This document shows, in pieces, positions 6,848-14,867 of a stretch of 18,740 nt of DNA. The notes under the pieces were generated by a model. That model was not told the origin of the DNA. It saw only the letters and a list, made by a program, of their open reading frames with translations, and made no database searches. Each line of letters starts with the position of its first letter. Position 1 is the first letter of the stretch. Made by a program: the position numbers and the translations under genes. The stretch covers positions 1-18,740 of the forward strand of contig DIKH01000127.1 of the NCBI GenBank assembly GCA_002424495.1, read 5' to 3'. The stretch is from Desulfobacteraceae bacterium UBA5623 (GTDB lineage: Bacteria; Desulfobacterota; DSM-4660; Desulfatiglandales; Desulfatiglandaceae).

Positions 6848-7744
6848 TCATATTATTCCATAGACTATCAGGCTGCTCGTTACGCTCCACAAAATAACGC
6901 TTAAAAGCAGGGGCAAATCAGAAAAAAAGGCCCTTTCGGGTGAGCCGCCCATGTTTTTGTGATGAATCAGAAAAAGGTATCTGAATATTCCGTAGAGGAC
7001 AAAGGGAATAGTGTATATCATGTGATCGCTATTAAATTTTTGTATCGTCTCAGGTGATATGCAATAGAGCATATAACTCAATAGCGTTGAGGCAGTGACA
7101 ATCCCAATCATTTGATCGAGCAGGTATGGGCTATAATGAGACAGGATCTTTCTGTAATTAACCGCGTCTGCTGTTCCAAGGACCACCAACTCGTGTCTCC
7201 GCTTGGCCAGGGCAAGAAACATGGACAGCAGAATGGAGCAGATGATCAGCCAGTGGGAAATTTGCACTTTGATGGCAACACAGCCTGCGATTACCCGCAG
7301 AAAGAAGCCTGATGATATGCAAAATATATCCAGGATAACCACCCCTTTAAGACCATAGTTGTAAAGAATCTGGATGAGCGTATAAGTTAAAAGGATAATA
7401 AGAAGAGCCCTGTCTGCCGATGCCACCCATATCAGTGCGGACAGGATCAGAAATGCAGCGACCCCCACTGCAAGAGGCGGGGTAATCAGTCCCATTGCCA
7501 GAGGACGATTCTTTTTAACAGGGTGGCTGCGGTCCGATTCAAGATCAACAAGGTCATTGATCAAATATAGTCCTGCGCTCAATATACAAAATATGGACAC
7601 CGCCTGAATAACCTGGACAAGGTTTGGATAATAAAACACCTTTTGCGCAAAGAACAATGGGATAACGATAAACAGGTTTTTTGTCCACTGCTGTGGCCTG
7701 AGTGATTGGAATATAAAACGGAGTTTGATCGTGTCTAAGCGCAT
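6848..7744 (-). CDS. UbiA-family membrane transferase, decaprenyl-phosphate phosphoribosyltransferase-like
   Basis: The 298-residue polytopic membrane protein has about eight or nine hydrophobic segments. Near the N-terminus it reads LRPQQWTKN, and residues 63-71 carry the first Asp-rich motif NDLVDLESD followed by RSHPVKKNRPLA. A second conserved loop (YNYGLKGVVILDI, about 128-140) is followed by GFFLRVIAG. This set matches the UbiA subgroup that moves 5-phosphoribose from PRPP onto a polyprenyl phosphate, a cell-envelope pentose donor step in actinobacteria; plain UbiA prenyltransferases usually differ around these motifs. The role in a Gram-negative anaerobe is inferred and may concern envelope glycans, which would fit the GT-C enzyme at the left edge. 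The ATG at 7744 has only a weak ribosome-binding site. The next gene on this strand is DUF362, beyond the 151-bp repeat. Confidence 0.8.
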   Translation of the reverse strand: MRLDTIKLRFIFQSLRPQQWTKNLFIVIPLFFAQKVFYYPNLVQVIQAVSIFCILSAGLYLINDLVDLESDRSHPVKKNRPLAMGLITPPLAVGVAAFLILSALIWVASADRALLIILLTYTLIQILYNYGLKGVVILDIFCISSGFFLRVIAGCVAIKVQISHWLIICSILLSMFLALAKRRHELVVLGTADAVNYRKILSHYSPYLLDQMIGIVTASTLLSYMLYCISPETIQKFNSDHMIYTIPFVLYGIFRYLFLIHHKNMGGSPERAFFSDLPLLLSVILWSVTSSLIVYGII

Positions 7745-7809
7745 ATCAAAAAATAGAGGATACCTCTGTTTCCTATTGATTTTGATTTTTTGAAATCTTT
7801 GCGATTAAA

Positions 7810-8198
7810 TTATATTTTTTTCACCTGACACAAAAGCGCCTTAAACACGGGAAAACCCGAAAGGGGGTTTTGATCATCGGTTAAGAGGTTTACATTGCTT
7901 CCCCGCCAACCCTCCGCCTGAATGGGAGTCCCTCCCCCTTGATTGACCTCAACGACACCATTCATGATATCCCCTCAAAATCAAGACTGCCTTTAGGTCC
8001 CTTCCTTTTAAGTGGTCTGGTCAACCGGTCCGGCGAATGGATAATCTCAGGGGCATGCAAGCCCCGTGTGCAGGGGACTCCCGGGATGTGTCCTTTCCAC
8101 GGGTGAATCTTTTAGATACGATCATTTTTCAGCCTGATCTCAACCCCGCATCCGGCAGGGCATATGCCGCAGATGCCTTTTTCCGTGCGCTGTGCCAT
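7810..8198 (-). pseudogene. collapsed molybdopterin oxidoreductase (N-terminal Fe-S domain joined to C-terminal end)
   Basis: ATG at 8198 with GGAG nine bases upstream opens MAQRTEKGICGICPAGCGVE, the CxxCxxxC part of the [4Fe-4S] domain of the DMSO-reductase/formate-dehydrogenase family. A TAA (8112-8114) interrupts it. The same frame continues with GVPCTRGLHAPEII (the fourth Cys), SPDRLTRPLKR and FEGIS, then hits TGA (7962-7964) where the family usually has Trp. Immediately there, in another frame (from 7965), the sequence becomes the family's C-terminus: GGGTPIQ, W, GSNVNLLTD, GFPVFKALLC, ending at TAA 7810. Some 500-600 central codons are missing. The reading is by family pattern only, but the order and orientation of both ends make it convincing. 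The promoter region and ribosome-binding site look intact, so a 28-residue peptide could still be made. It sits 66 bases upstream of the UbiA-family gene. Confidence 0.8.
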
Positions 8199-8589
8199 CT
8201 TTGATTACTCCACTATATCACTCAATAATACCCATAAGTTATTTCTCCAGACCGGCCGCGGTGCTGAATTCTGGCTCCTGGCTTCATAGTAGTTACCACT
8301 TTTTAATTATTTTTTGGCCTTGATTTCATGCAGTGCCTGTCCCATGAAAAAGCATGAGCAATTGTTGATATTTTGCGCATGCTTTACCATTGGTAAGAGG
8401 GAAAGTCAAAAATTTTATCAATGAAATTCCAGATGGTTATATGAATATTAAGAAAACATTCGTTCATTTGAGATTACACATGCCTGATTACAAGGCAAGA
8501 TGTCAGTAACTGATTTAATAATAGTTTCATCTATCCTAACTGTTATTTCCGCTTATGGCCAATTAAATAAACCTTGCTTTTTCATGTAA
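8199..8589. other. non-coding gap between the oxidoreductase relic and the cold-shock gene leader
   Basis: I find no supported gene in this gap. It is A/T-rich with stops in all frames. It contains an imperfect inverted repeat, AAAGCATGAGCAA (8349-8361) against TTGCGCATGCTTT (8373-8385), with one mismatch in 13 and an 11-base loop. Read on the minus strand it ends in a short T-run and resembles a weak terminator, though no minus-strand gene lies just upstream. Just to the right, TACCATTGGTA is an 11-base odd palindrome. Confidence 0.4.
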
Positions 8590-8724
8590 GAAGCTTATTA
8601 TTGATCATCATCAAGGGATTGTTCCTATTGATGATGCGGTTTCGTTCAGAGGGAAAGCTCCATTTAGCAAGAGTGGCAACCTGAAGTTTGAAATCACGAT
8701 ATTTCTTGAAAGGAGGGTGTCACT
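8590..8724 (+). promoter_or_regulatory. probable 5' leader of the cold-shock gene
   Basis: The 135 bases before the csp start are less A/T-rich than the preceding gap and contain short pairing segments. GAAAT/ATTTC (8690-8694 with 8701-8705) form a hairpin that ends five bases before a near-ideal Shine-Dalgarno (AGGAGG, 8711-8716, eight bases from ATG). Long structured leaders that regulate translation with temperature are well known for cspA-type genes. That this leader acts in the same way is inference, and I could not place promoter hexamers with confidence. Confidence 0.3.
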
Positions 8725-8925
8725 ATGGCTAAAGGAATTGTAAAATGGTTTAACGACAGCAAAGGCTTTGGTTTCATTGAACAAGAAGATGGTCCGGATG
8801 TATTCGTCCATCATTCAGCAATCAATGCAACCGGGTTCAAATCGCTCAGTGAAGGCGAACAAGTTACCTTTGACATTGAGCAAGGGAAAAAGGGGCCCGC
8901 TGCAATAAATGTTACTGTTAATTAA
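8725..8925 (+). CDS. cold-shock domain protein (CspA family)
   Basis: This 66-residue protein is the full length of the CspA family, a single five-stranded OB-fold. RNP1 is KGFGFIE (about residues 13-19) and RNP2 is DVFVHHS (about 25-31). The opening MAKGIVKWFNDSKGFGF is typical. Such proteins bind single-stranded RNA/DNA in the cytoplasm and melt mRNA structure in the cold or during growth-phase changes. The Shine-Dalgarno is very strong and a clear terminator follows 20 bases after the stop, so it is a single-gene transcription unit. Several paralogues are usual per genome, so I give no specific csp letter. Confidence 0.95.
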   Translation: MAKGIVKWFNDSKGFGFIEQEDGPDVFVHHSAINATGFKSLSEGEQVTFDIEQGKKGPAAINVTVN

Positions 8926-8944
8926 TCTGCTGTTCTGAGAACAA

Positions 8945-8987
8945 AAAGGGCAGCCATCAAATTAAGATGAGCTGCCCTTTCTTTTTT
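8945..8987 (+). terminator. rho-independent terminator of the cold-shock gene
   Basis: AAAGGGCAGC (8945-8954) pairs perfectly with GCTGCCCTTT (8971-8980) across a 16-base loop, followed by CTTTTTT (8981-8987). The A-rich left side means it may also act on the opposite strand. Confidence 0.9.
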
Positions 8988-9022
8988 AATCCAAAAAAAA
9001 TTTTTTGTAATGGAACCGCCAT

Positions 9023-12000
9023 ATGGATAATCACTCAAGTATCCTTGGAATAGACATTGGATCGGTTTCAATATCGGTTGCAGAGATCAATCTGAATAAA
9101 GATATCCTTAAAACCGCCTACGAATTTCACCATGGCAATGTCCTGGAAACCCTCAAGGAGATCCTCAATGATTTTGGCCTTTCCAAAGTCGCAGGAATCG
9201 CGGCGACATCGTCAACTCCCCGGATTCTCAGGATAAACCGGCAATATGACAACCGGGTATCCATCATTGCCGCAGCCCGTGGTTTTTATGAAAAAATCGG
9301 GGCTATTCTGGTGGTTGGAGCAGAGGAATTCGGTCTGATTGTCTTTGACGATAAAGGGAATTACCGCAGTTATAAAAAAAACACCTCCTGTGCGGCCGGC
9401 ACCGGCAGTTTTCTCGATCAGCAGGCCAGAAGATTAAATCTCAAAGATGCGGAGGAGTTAAGTGAGAGGGCGTACCGTAATACGGCGTCCATTCCTAAAA
9501 TTGCCTCCAGGTGTGCCGTGTTTGCAAAAACCGATCTGGTTCATGCCCAGCAGGAAGGATATAATCTGGACCAGATCTGCGATGGGCTCTGCTATGGCCT
9601 TGCCAAGAACATCGCGGATACACTTTCCATGGGCAGGGATCTCAATACCCCCGTCATATTTACGGGGGGCGTGTCAAAGAACAGGGCGGTGGTTCGTCAC
9701 ATCCAATCCATTTTAGGAAAGGATGTCATTATAGATGAGACTGGCATGTACGGCGCCATCGGTGTGGCGGTTCTCCTGGCCTCCGAATTAACTGATGATG
9801 ACGTAACCCATATAAGGTCGGTAGACGACATTTTGGTACACCGGGCTGTTCAAAAAAGCTATTTCCATGATCCGCTGGAATTGGCCCTCTCCAATTATCC
9901 CTCGTTTTGCGGCGTCGATAAATACGAATTTACTGACGATGAATCCAGGTTTTCATACCCAGTAGAGGTTGATATCTATGAAACCCTGAGAACATCCTTC
10001 ACGTATGAGGCATACCTGGGCGTTGATATCGGTTCCACAAGCACAAAGGCCGTTCTTATAAACGCCCAAGGCACTGTGCTGGCAGGCGCTTACACCAGTA
10101 CGGCAGGAAGACCTGTGGCTGCGGTTCAGAGGATATTTGCATCCATCCATGACCTGATTGAGAGAAATAAGATCACTCTGCATATCATGGGTGCGGGAAC
10201 GACCGGTTCAGGGAGAAAATTTGCCGGAAAGATCATGGGTGCTGATATCATCATTGATGAGATCACGGCCCATGCCAGGGCAGCCTGTGAGATAGATCCG
10301 GATGTGGACACCATCATAGAAATAGGCGGTCAGGACTCGAAATTCACAACCCTGAAAAACGGCAGGGTCACCTTCTCCATCATGAATAACGTTTGCGCCG
10401 CAGGGACTGGAAGCTTTATTGAGGAGCAGGCCCGTAAGCTGGGATGCCCCTTGGCGGAGTATTCAGCCAGGGCCGAGGGTCAGAGGTCTCCCATTGTCAG
10501 CGACCGCTGCACCGTGTTTATGGAAAGGGACATGAACCATTATCTCTCCGAGGGATATGACGTGGACGAGGTGCTTGCGTCCGTGCTTCATGCGATCAGG
10601 GAAAACTATCTCACAAAGGTTGCCATAGAAGGCAGTATTGGAGAGACGATATTCTTCCAGGGCGCCACGGCCAAGAACAGGGCGCTGGTGGCAGCCTTTG
10701 AGCAACGGCTGAAAAAACCCATCCACGTATCCAAATACTGCCATTTAACCGGTGCATTGGGGGTGGCTCTCACCCTTTCGGATCAGGGGTGGCAGGAGTC
10801 CCGATTCATGGGCATAGACCTCCACAAAAAAGACATTACCGTACAGTCCGAGGTCTGTGAGCTGTGCACTAATCACTGCAAAATCACTGTTGCCCATGTG
10901 GAAGGAGAAAAGGTCGCCTATGGATTTTTGTGCGGTAGGGAATATGACCAGAAAAAATACGTCAACAACAATCTTTCCGGCTTTGACCTGCTGAAAGAAC
11001 GAAAAAGGGTGTTCTCATTTACTTCGACGCGGGAATATTCAGAGCAATGTACCATCGGCATACCTGCGGCGGTCCCTGTCTTTGAGGATATGGCTCTTTG
11101 GAAGAAATTTTTTGACGGGCTTTCCATCAAGACCGTCACCAGTGAGGCTTATAGCGAGGCGGTCAAAGAGGGAAAACATCTCGCAGGCGCTGAATTCTGT
11201 TCACCAATGGCTGCGCTTCACGGTCATGTCAAACACCTTTTGAATAAAACAGATTACATTTTTCTGCCGTTCTATCTCGAAAAAAAGGCAATGCTGACCG
11301 GGGTTAAAAGGCAATTTTGTTATTACACGCAATTTGCGCCTTCTCTGATATCCGGCTTAGACAACAGAAAGTCCGGCGGCAGATTCCTGACCCCGCTGGT
11401 TCATTATCTCTACAGTTCCTTTAATACCAAGATCGAGCTCTACAACATGTTGCGATCTATCACCAAAAACCATATCGGATTCATGGATGTTTCAAAGGCC
11501 TATGATACGGCAATCGAATTCAAAAGATCCTGTTTATCAGAGTTGATGGAGATATACAAAAGAGAATCACAAAACCGGGATCATATACATGTGGTTTTTA
11601 TGGGCAGACCCTATACGGTTCTTTCAGGATTCATGAATAAGGGCATACCGGACATCTTTGCCGCTCTCGGCATCAAGGTCTTTTTTCAGGATATGCTGGC
11701 ATATTCAGGGCAAGATATTGAACCTATAGAAAAGCTCTTAAATGAAATACACTGGTATTATGCATCAGAGATCCTGAAGGCCGCCCAGGCTACGGCCCGA
11801 ACCGAAGGGGCCTACCCTGTTCTGATCACCTCTTTTAAGTGTTCGCCGGATTCCTTTATAATTGATTATTTTAAAAAGATCATGGAGGCCCATGAAAAGC
11901 CATATCTCATACTACAACTGGATGAGCATGAATCTAGTGTAGGCTATGAGACAAGAATCGAAGCTGCCATCCGGTCTTTTGAAAACCATTATTCATCCAA

Positions 12001-13225
12001 GAGGAGCAAAAAGGCCATCCGATACGCCTCATCGCTCTATCCGGTAAACGAGAAACAAATCCTGGACAAGACGCTTATTATTCCCAACTGGGACAACATC
12101 ACCCTGAAGTTCATGATTGCAAATCTCAACCGGGAGGGCATTGATGCAAGGGTGATGGATGAGTCCGAAACATCCATCAAGAAGAGTATGCGCTACAACA
12201 CAGGGCAATGTATACCTGTAAACATCATTGCCCAGGAATTTGTTGATTATGTGAAGACCCATGGTCTTGATCCAGCCAGGACCCTGTTGTGGATATTTGA
12301 ATCAAAAATCGCGTGCAATATCGGCCTGTATCCTCACCATATAAAGAAACTCATTCATTCCTTTGGAAACGGCATGGATCAGGCGGGGGTCTATGTTGGC
12401 CGAATGTCCTTTATGGATATTTCTTTACGATTGCCGATTGACACCTATTTTGCACACATGTTCGGTGGCTTTATCAGAAAAATGGGTTGCAGGATCAGGC
12501 CCTATGAAAAGGAAAAAGGCGCAACAGATCTGGTGCTCAAAGAAGGCATTGATATACTGACTGATGCCTTTTATGGAAACCGGTCAAAAGAGGATGCCCT
12601 GGCCGAGGTGGTATCTAATCTTGAATCCATTGAAATATCCCGCGGGCAGAAGCCAAAGGTTGCGATTTTCGGGGATCTGTACGTGCGTGACAATGAGGTG
12701 ATGAATCAGGATCTCATCCGGTTTATCGAAAAACACAACGGGGAGGTCATAGTAACCCCTTACAGTTCCTATGTGAAGATGATATCCGAGGCATATCTAA
12801 AAAAGTGGTTTTCCGAGGGCAGGTATCTGGATGTGCTGACTTCAAAGGCATTGATCGCCACTGTGACCATTCTGGAAAAAACTTACAATAAATACTTCGT
12901 TCAAATTTTAGGCAACCCGTCTCCTGAATATGATGAACGCCCTGAAAAGATCCTATCCAAATACAATGTCAGGATCGAGAACACAGGCGAATCCATGGAT
13001 AACCTCTTGAAGATATACTACATCAAGAAACACCATCCTGATGTGGCACTGTTTGTGCAGACAAGCCCTTCATTTTGCTGTCCATCCCTGATCACCGAGG
13101 CAATGGCAAAAGAGATAGAGACAAAAACCGGAGTCCCCATTGTATCCATAACATACGATGGAACCGCCAGCAACAAGAACGAAGCCATCATCCCCTATCT
13201 CACCGATTTGAATAAGCCCCTATGA
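9023..13225 (+). CDS. giant acyl-CoA dehydratase activase-like protein (two BcrAD/BadFG ATPase domains, DUF2229 and HgdB-like region)
   Basis: This 1400-residue protein joins two ASKHA-type ATPase domains of the 2-hydroxyglutaryl-CoA dehydratase activator/benzoyl-CoA reductase family to a dehydratase-like part. Domain 1 (about 6-255) has LGIDIGSVS, CAAGTGSF with Cys123, and SRCAVF with Cys164. Domain 2 (about 330-585) has LGVDIGSTSTKA, IGGQDSK, CAAGTGSF with Cys458, and DRCTVF with Cys496. In known activases the CAAGTG and RC cysteines bind the dimer-bridging [4Fe-4S] cluster. Domain 1 lacks the GGQDSK motif (VGAEEFG instead). Then come CELCTNHC (612-619) with FLCGR (Cys637), and a C-terminal region with FCSP, SFKCSP, TGQC, ACN and FCCPS (about 1351-1355), likely Fe-S ligands. 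Family members couple ATP hydrolysis to low-potential electron transfer; the substrate is unknown. The ribosome-binding site is weak (GGAA). No dehydratase subunit genes are adjacent. Confidence 0.9.
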   Translation: MDNHSSILGIDIGSVSISVAEINLNKDILKTAYEFHHGNVLETLKEILNDFGLSKVAGIAATSSTPRILRINRQYDNRVSIIAAARGFYEKIGAILVVGAEEFGLIVFDDKGNYRSYKKNTSCAAGTGSFLDQQARRLNLKDAEELSERAYRNTASIPKIASRCAVFAKTDLVHAQQEGYNLDQICDGLCYGLAKNIADTLSMGRDLNTPVIFTGGVSKNRAVVRHIQSILGKDVIIDETGMYGAIGVAVLLASELTDDDVTHIRSVDDILVHRAVQKSYFHDPLELALSNYPSFCGVDKYEFTDDESRFSYPVEVDIYETLRTSFTYEAYLGVDIGSTSTKAVLINAQGTVLAGAYTSTAGRPVAAVQRIFASIHDLIERNKITLHIMGAGTTGSGRKFAGKIMGADIIIDEITAHARAACEIDPDVDTIIEIGGQDSKFTTLKNGRVTFSIMNNVCAAGTGSFIEEQARKLGCPLAEYSARAEGQRSPIVSDRCTVFMERDMNHYLSEGYDVDEVLASVLHAIRENYLTKVAIEGSIGETIFFQGATAKNRALVAAFEQRLKKPIHVSKYCHLTGALGVALTLSDQGWQESRFMGIDLHKKDITVQSEVCELCTNHCKITVAHVEGEKVAYGFLCGREYDQKKYVNNNLSGFDLLKERKRVFSFTSTREYSEQCTIGIPAAVPVFEDMALWKKFFDGLSIKTVTSEAYSEAVKEGKHLAGAEFCSPMAALHGHVKHLLNKTDYIFLPFYLEKKAMLTGVKRQFCYYTQFAPSLISGLDNRKSGGRFLTPLVHYLYSSFNTKIELYNMLRSITKNHIGFMDVSKAYDTAIEFKRSCLSELMEIYKRESQNRDHIHVVFMGRPYTVLSGFMNKGIPDIFAALGIKVFFQDMLAYSGQDIEPIEKLLNEIHWYYASEILKAAQATARTEGAYPVLITSFKCSPDSFIIDYFKKIMEAHEKPYLILQLDEHESSVGYETRIEAAIRSFENHYSSKRSKKAIRYASSLYPVNEKQILDKTLIIPNWDNITLKFMIANLNREGIDARVMDESETSIKKSMRYNTGQCIPVNIIAQEFVDYVKTHGLDPARTLLWIFESKIACNIGLYPHHIKKLIHSFGNGMDQAGVYVGRMSFMDISLRLPIDTYFAHMFGGFIRKMGCRIRPYEKEKGATDLVLKEGIDILTDAFYGNRSKEDALAEVVSNLESIEISRGQKPKVAIFGDLYVRDNEVMNQDLIRFIEKHNGEVIVTPYSSYVKMISEAYLKKWFSEGRYLDVLTSKALIATVTILEKTYNKYFVQILGNPSPEYDERPEKILSKYNVRIENTGESMDNLLKIYYIKKHHPDVALFVQTSPSFCCPSLITEAMAKEIETKTGVPIVSITYDGTASNKNEAIIPYLTDLNKPL

Positions 13226-13242
13226 TAAACTTTCACTCCTTT

Positions 13243-13515
13243 CTATTTTGACTTTTCTATAAGTTTTAAGAGTCTGCTGCTGTAAGGGATCTCCCACTTA
13301 TAATGAACCTTACACGGAAACTCCTCGCAGCTAAGGCAATAGGGCTGTTTTCTTTCTGCCGCACATTTCATGGCAGGGCAATAAGCGCCCATTACCTGTT
13401 TTATTTCTTCAGATCTCTCCAATGCCCTGGGGTGGTTGCCAGGGACGCATCCTCCGCATTTGTTCCTTGCCTTTAAATCACACACCTCACAGTCTACGCC
13501 ACATGCTGCCGTCAT
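13243..13515 (-). CDS. small cysteine-rich protein, DUF3795-like
   Basis: I start at ATG 13515, which has AGGAG seven bases upstream. The 28 extra upstream codons of the open frame do not look like this family. The 90-residue protein has ten cysteines: CGVDCEVC (5-12), CGGC (20-23), C46, C51, and CLSC with FPC (60-68). This spacing matches DUF3795-type proteins, which open with C-G-x-x-C and are thought to bind metal (zinc or Fe-S); their function is unknown. It is convergent with the activase gene, 17 bases between the stop codons, and lies 142 bases downstream of the radical SAM gene on the same strand, so it may share that transcript. Confidence 0.75.
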   Translation of the reverse strand: MTAACGVDCEVCDLKARNKCGGCVPGNHPRALERSEEIKQVMGAYCPAMKCAAERKQPYCLSCEEFPCKVHYKWEIPYSSRLLKLIEKSK

Positions 13516-13657
13516 CTTGTCTCTCCTGTAGACTTCAATAAAAAGATTTTGGACTGCGTTATCGGTCGGAATTCTTTGTGCGGCGTACTGGTAGTACACC
13601 TCCGCAGATTGCTTCCCCTGGCCTTGCCAAAATCATTTTCTTAAAGTCTGTATAATG

Positions 13658-14638
13658 TTAAGGATGTCTTAATTCCTCGGGCTGCAAATATTTGTCCCTA
13701 ATTTCTGCCGGAGCGCACAGGAACTTGTCAATCAGTTCCAGCATCTTCCCTTTTGCCCCTGGCATTTTGCCGTCAAGGGGGAGATAATTGGAAACATGGT
13801 CGCTCACAAATTCAGATGTAACTTCCAGCCGTTCAATCAAAAGTCTTTCCTCCCGCAATATCCCTTCCGGTGTTAGTATCTTGAATTCTCCTGAGTTCAC
13901 CTTGTCATAGAGTGGCGTCCCAGGAATGACTATCAAGGTACGGGCACGAATGAAATCAGGGTCAATGGCGTTCAATACCCTTGCCGTTCCCTCTGCATGC
14001 TGCTGCCACCGGTCTTCACCGCCAATTCCCAGGAGCACATACTCTGATAGAGAAATTCCGCTTTCCCGTATTTTTTCCCCTGCCTCAATCATCTCCAAAG
14101 ATGTTGCGCCTTTATCAATACATTTTAATAGTTCATCGTCGCCTGTTTCAAGACCCAGATGAAGTCTGGTTAGCCCAGCCTTGTGCAATCTTTTAAGAGA
14201 CTCGGGAGATTTTTTGATTGCAGTCTTTGCCCTTGCATAACTGGTCACCCTTTCGAGTGTCGGGAAGGTCTTGTAAAGGAATTCTATGACCTCAACAAGG
14301 CCATCCACTTTCATGACGAGGCTGTCCGAGTCTCCGATAAAGGCGGTTTTCACCCCTTCATTAGTCAGCCAGAGTACGTTGTTATTGACTGCAATCTGCT
14401 CTATGCTGTCCTCTGCATTATTGTCAACCGCCCACCTCTCAATCATCTCTGCATGGGCCTTCATCGCCAGGATATCTCTTTTTATATCATCAACCTGCCT
14501 TAGCTCTAGCTTACGGTGTTCCCACAGGACACCGTAACAGAATATACATCTGCCCCAAGGGCAATACCTGGTGGCCCTGACAAGCAGGGAGCGGGCCTCG
14601 CTGGGCGGCCTGATTGTTGGGCTTTCATATTGTATCAA
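13658..14638 (-). CDS. radical SAM protein (B12-independent, HemN/ELP3-like fold)
   Basis: The frame is open up to 14743, but the best start is TTG at 14638: GGAGG lies six bases upstream, and the product then opens LIQYESPTIRPPSEA, how this family normally begins. This gives 326 residues. The cluster motif is CPWGRCIFC (Cys26, Cys31, Cys34), a CX4CX2C spacing seen in a set of radical SAM proteins instead of the usual CX3CX2C. Later landmarks are AFIGDSDSL, RVTSYARAKT, LHLGLETGDDELL and LLGIGGEDRW, all typical of the SAM-binding half barrel. It should make a 5'-deoxyadenosyl radical from SAM using a [4Fe-4S] cluster; the substrate is not known. There is no B12-binding domain. The gene diverges from the FapA gene at 14868. 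Confidence 0.85.
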   Translation of the reverse strand: MIQYESPTIRPPSEARSLLVRATRYCPWGRCIFCYGVLWEHRKLELRQVDDIKRDILAMKAHAEMIERWAVDNNAEDSIEQIAVNNNVLWLTNEGVKTAFIGDSDSLVMKVDGLVEVIEFLYKTFPTLERVTSYARAKTAIKKSPESLKRLHKAGLTRLHLGLETGDDELLKCIDKGATSLEMIEAGEKIRESGISLSEYVLLGIGGEDRWQQHAEGTARVLNAIDPDFIRARTLIVIPGTPLYDKVNSGEFKILTPEGILREERLLIERLEVTSEFVSDHVSNYLPLDGKMPGAKGKMLELIDKFLCAPAEIRDKYLQPEELRHP

Positions 14639-14774
14639 CCTGTTCCTCCGGTAAGACAAAAGTCTGGAACAATTTCTATCAGGGGCATAATATGGAGTCA
14701 AGGGAAAGAACGAAAGGAGACTTTTTCTTGAAAAGACATTCAAAATAGGTTAAGAGGACCCTTTGATTGTGATC

Positions 14775-14801
14775 TTTAGAATTTTTCATTCCTGCCGATA
14801 A
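14775..14801 (+). promoter_or_regulatory. candidate sigma-28 (FliA) promoter upstream of the FapA gene
   Basis: GCCGATAA (14794-14801) is an exact copy of the sigma-28 -10 element. Eleven bases upstream is TTTAGAAT (14775-14782), a partial (4/8) match to the -35 element TAAAGTTT at the canonical spacing. Transcription would start about 60 bases before the ATG at 14868. The -35 is weak; the -10 match and the flagellar association of the FapA family make the call plausible. Confidence 0.45.
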
Positions 14802-14867
14802 GATACATATGTTATTGTTTGCAATTAAATAAATTTCTAAAGCTTATAGACAAGTAAGAGCTTACTG

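Noticed and set aside
7962..8114. Stop-codon recoding (Sec or other) in the molybdopterin oxidoreductase remnant
   Set aside because: Sec in this superfamily sits at the Mo ligand in the deleted middle, not at these positions, and the frame also changes at the junction, so decay is the simpler reading.
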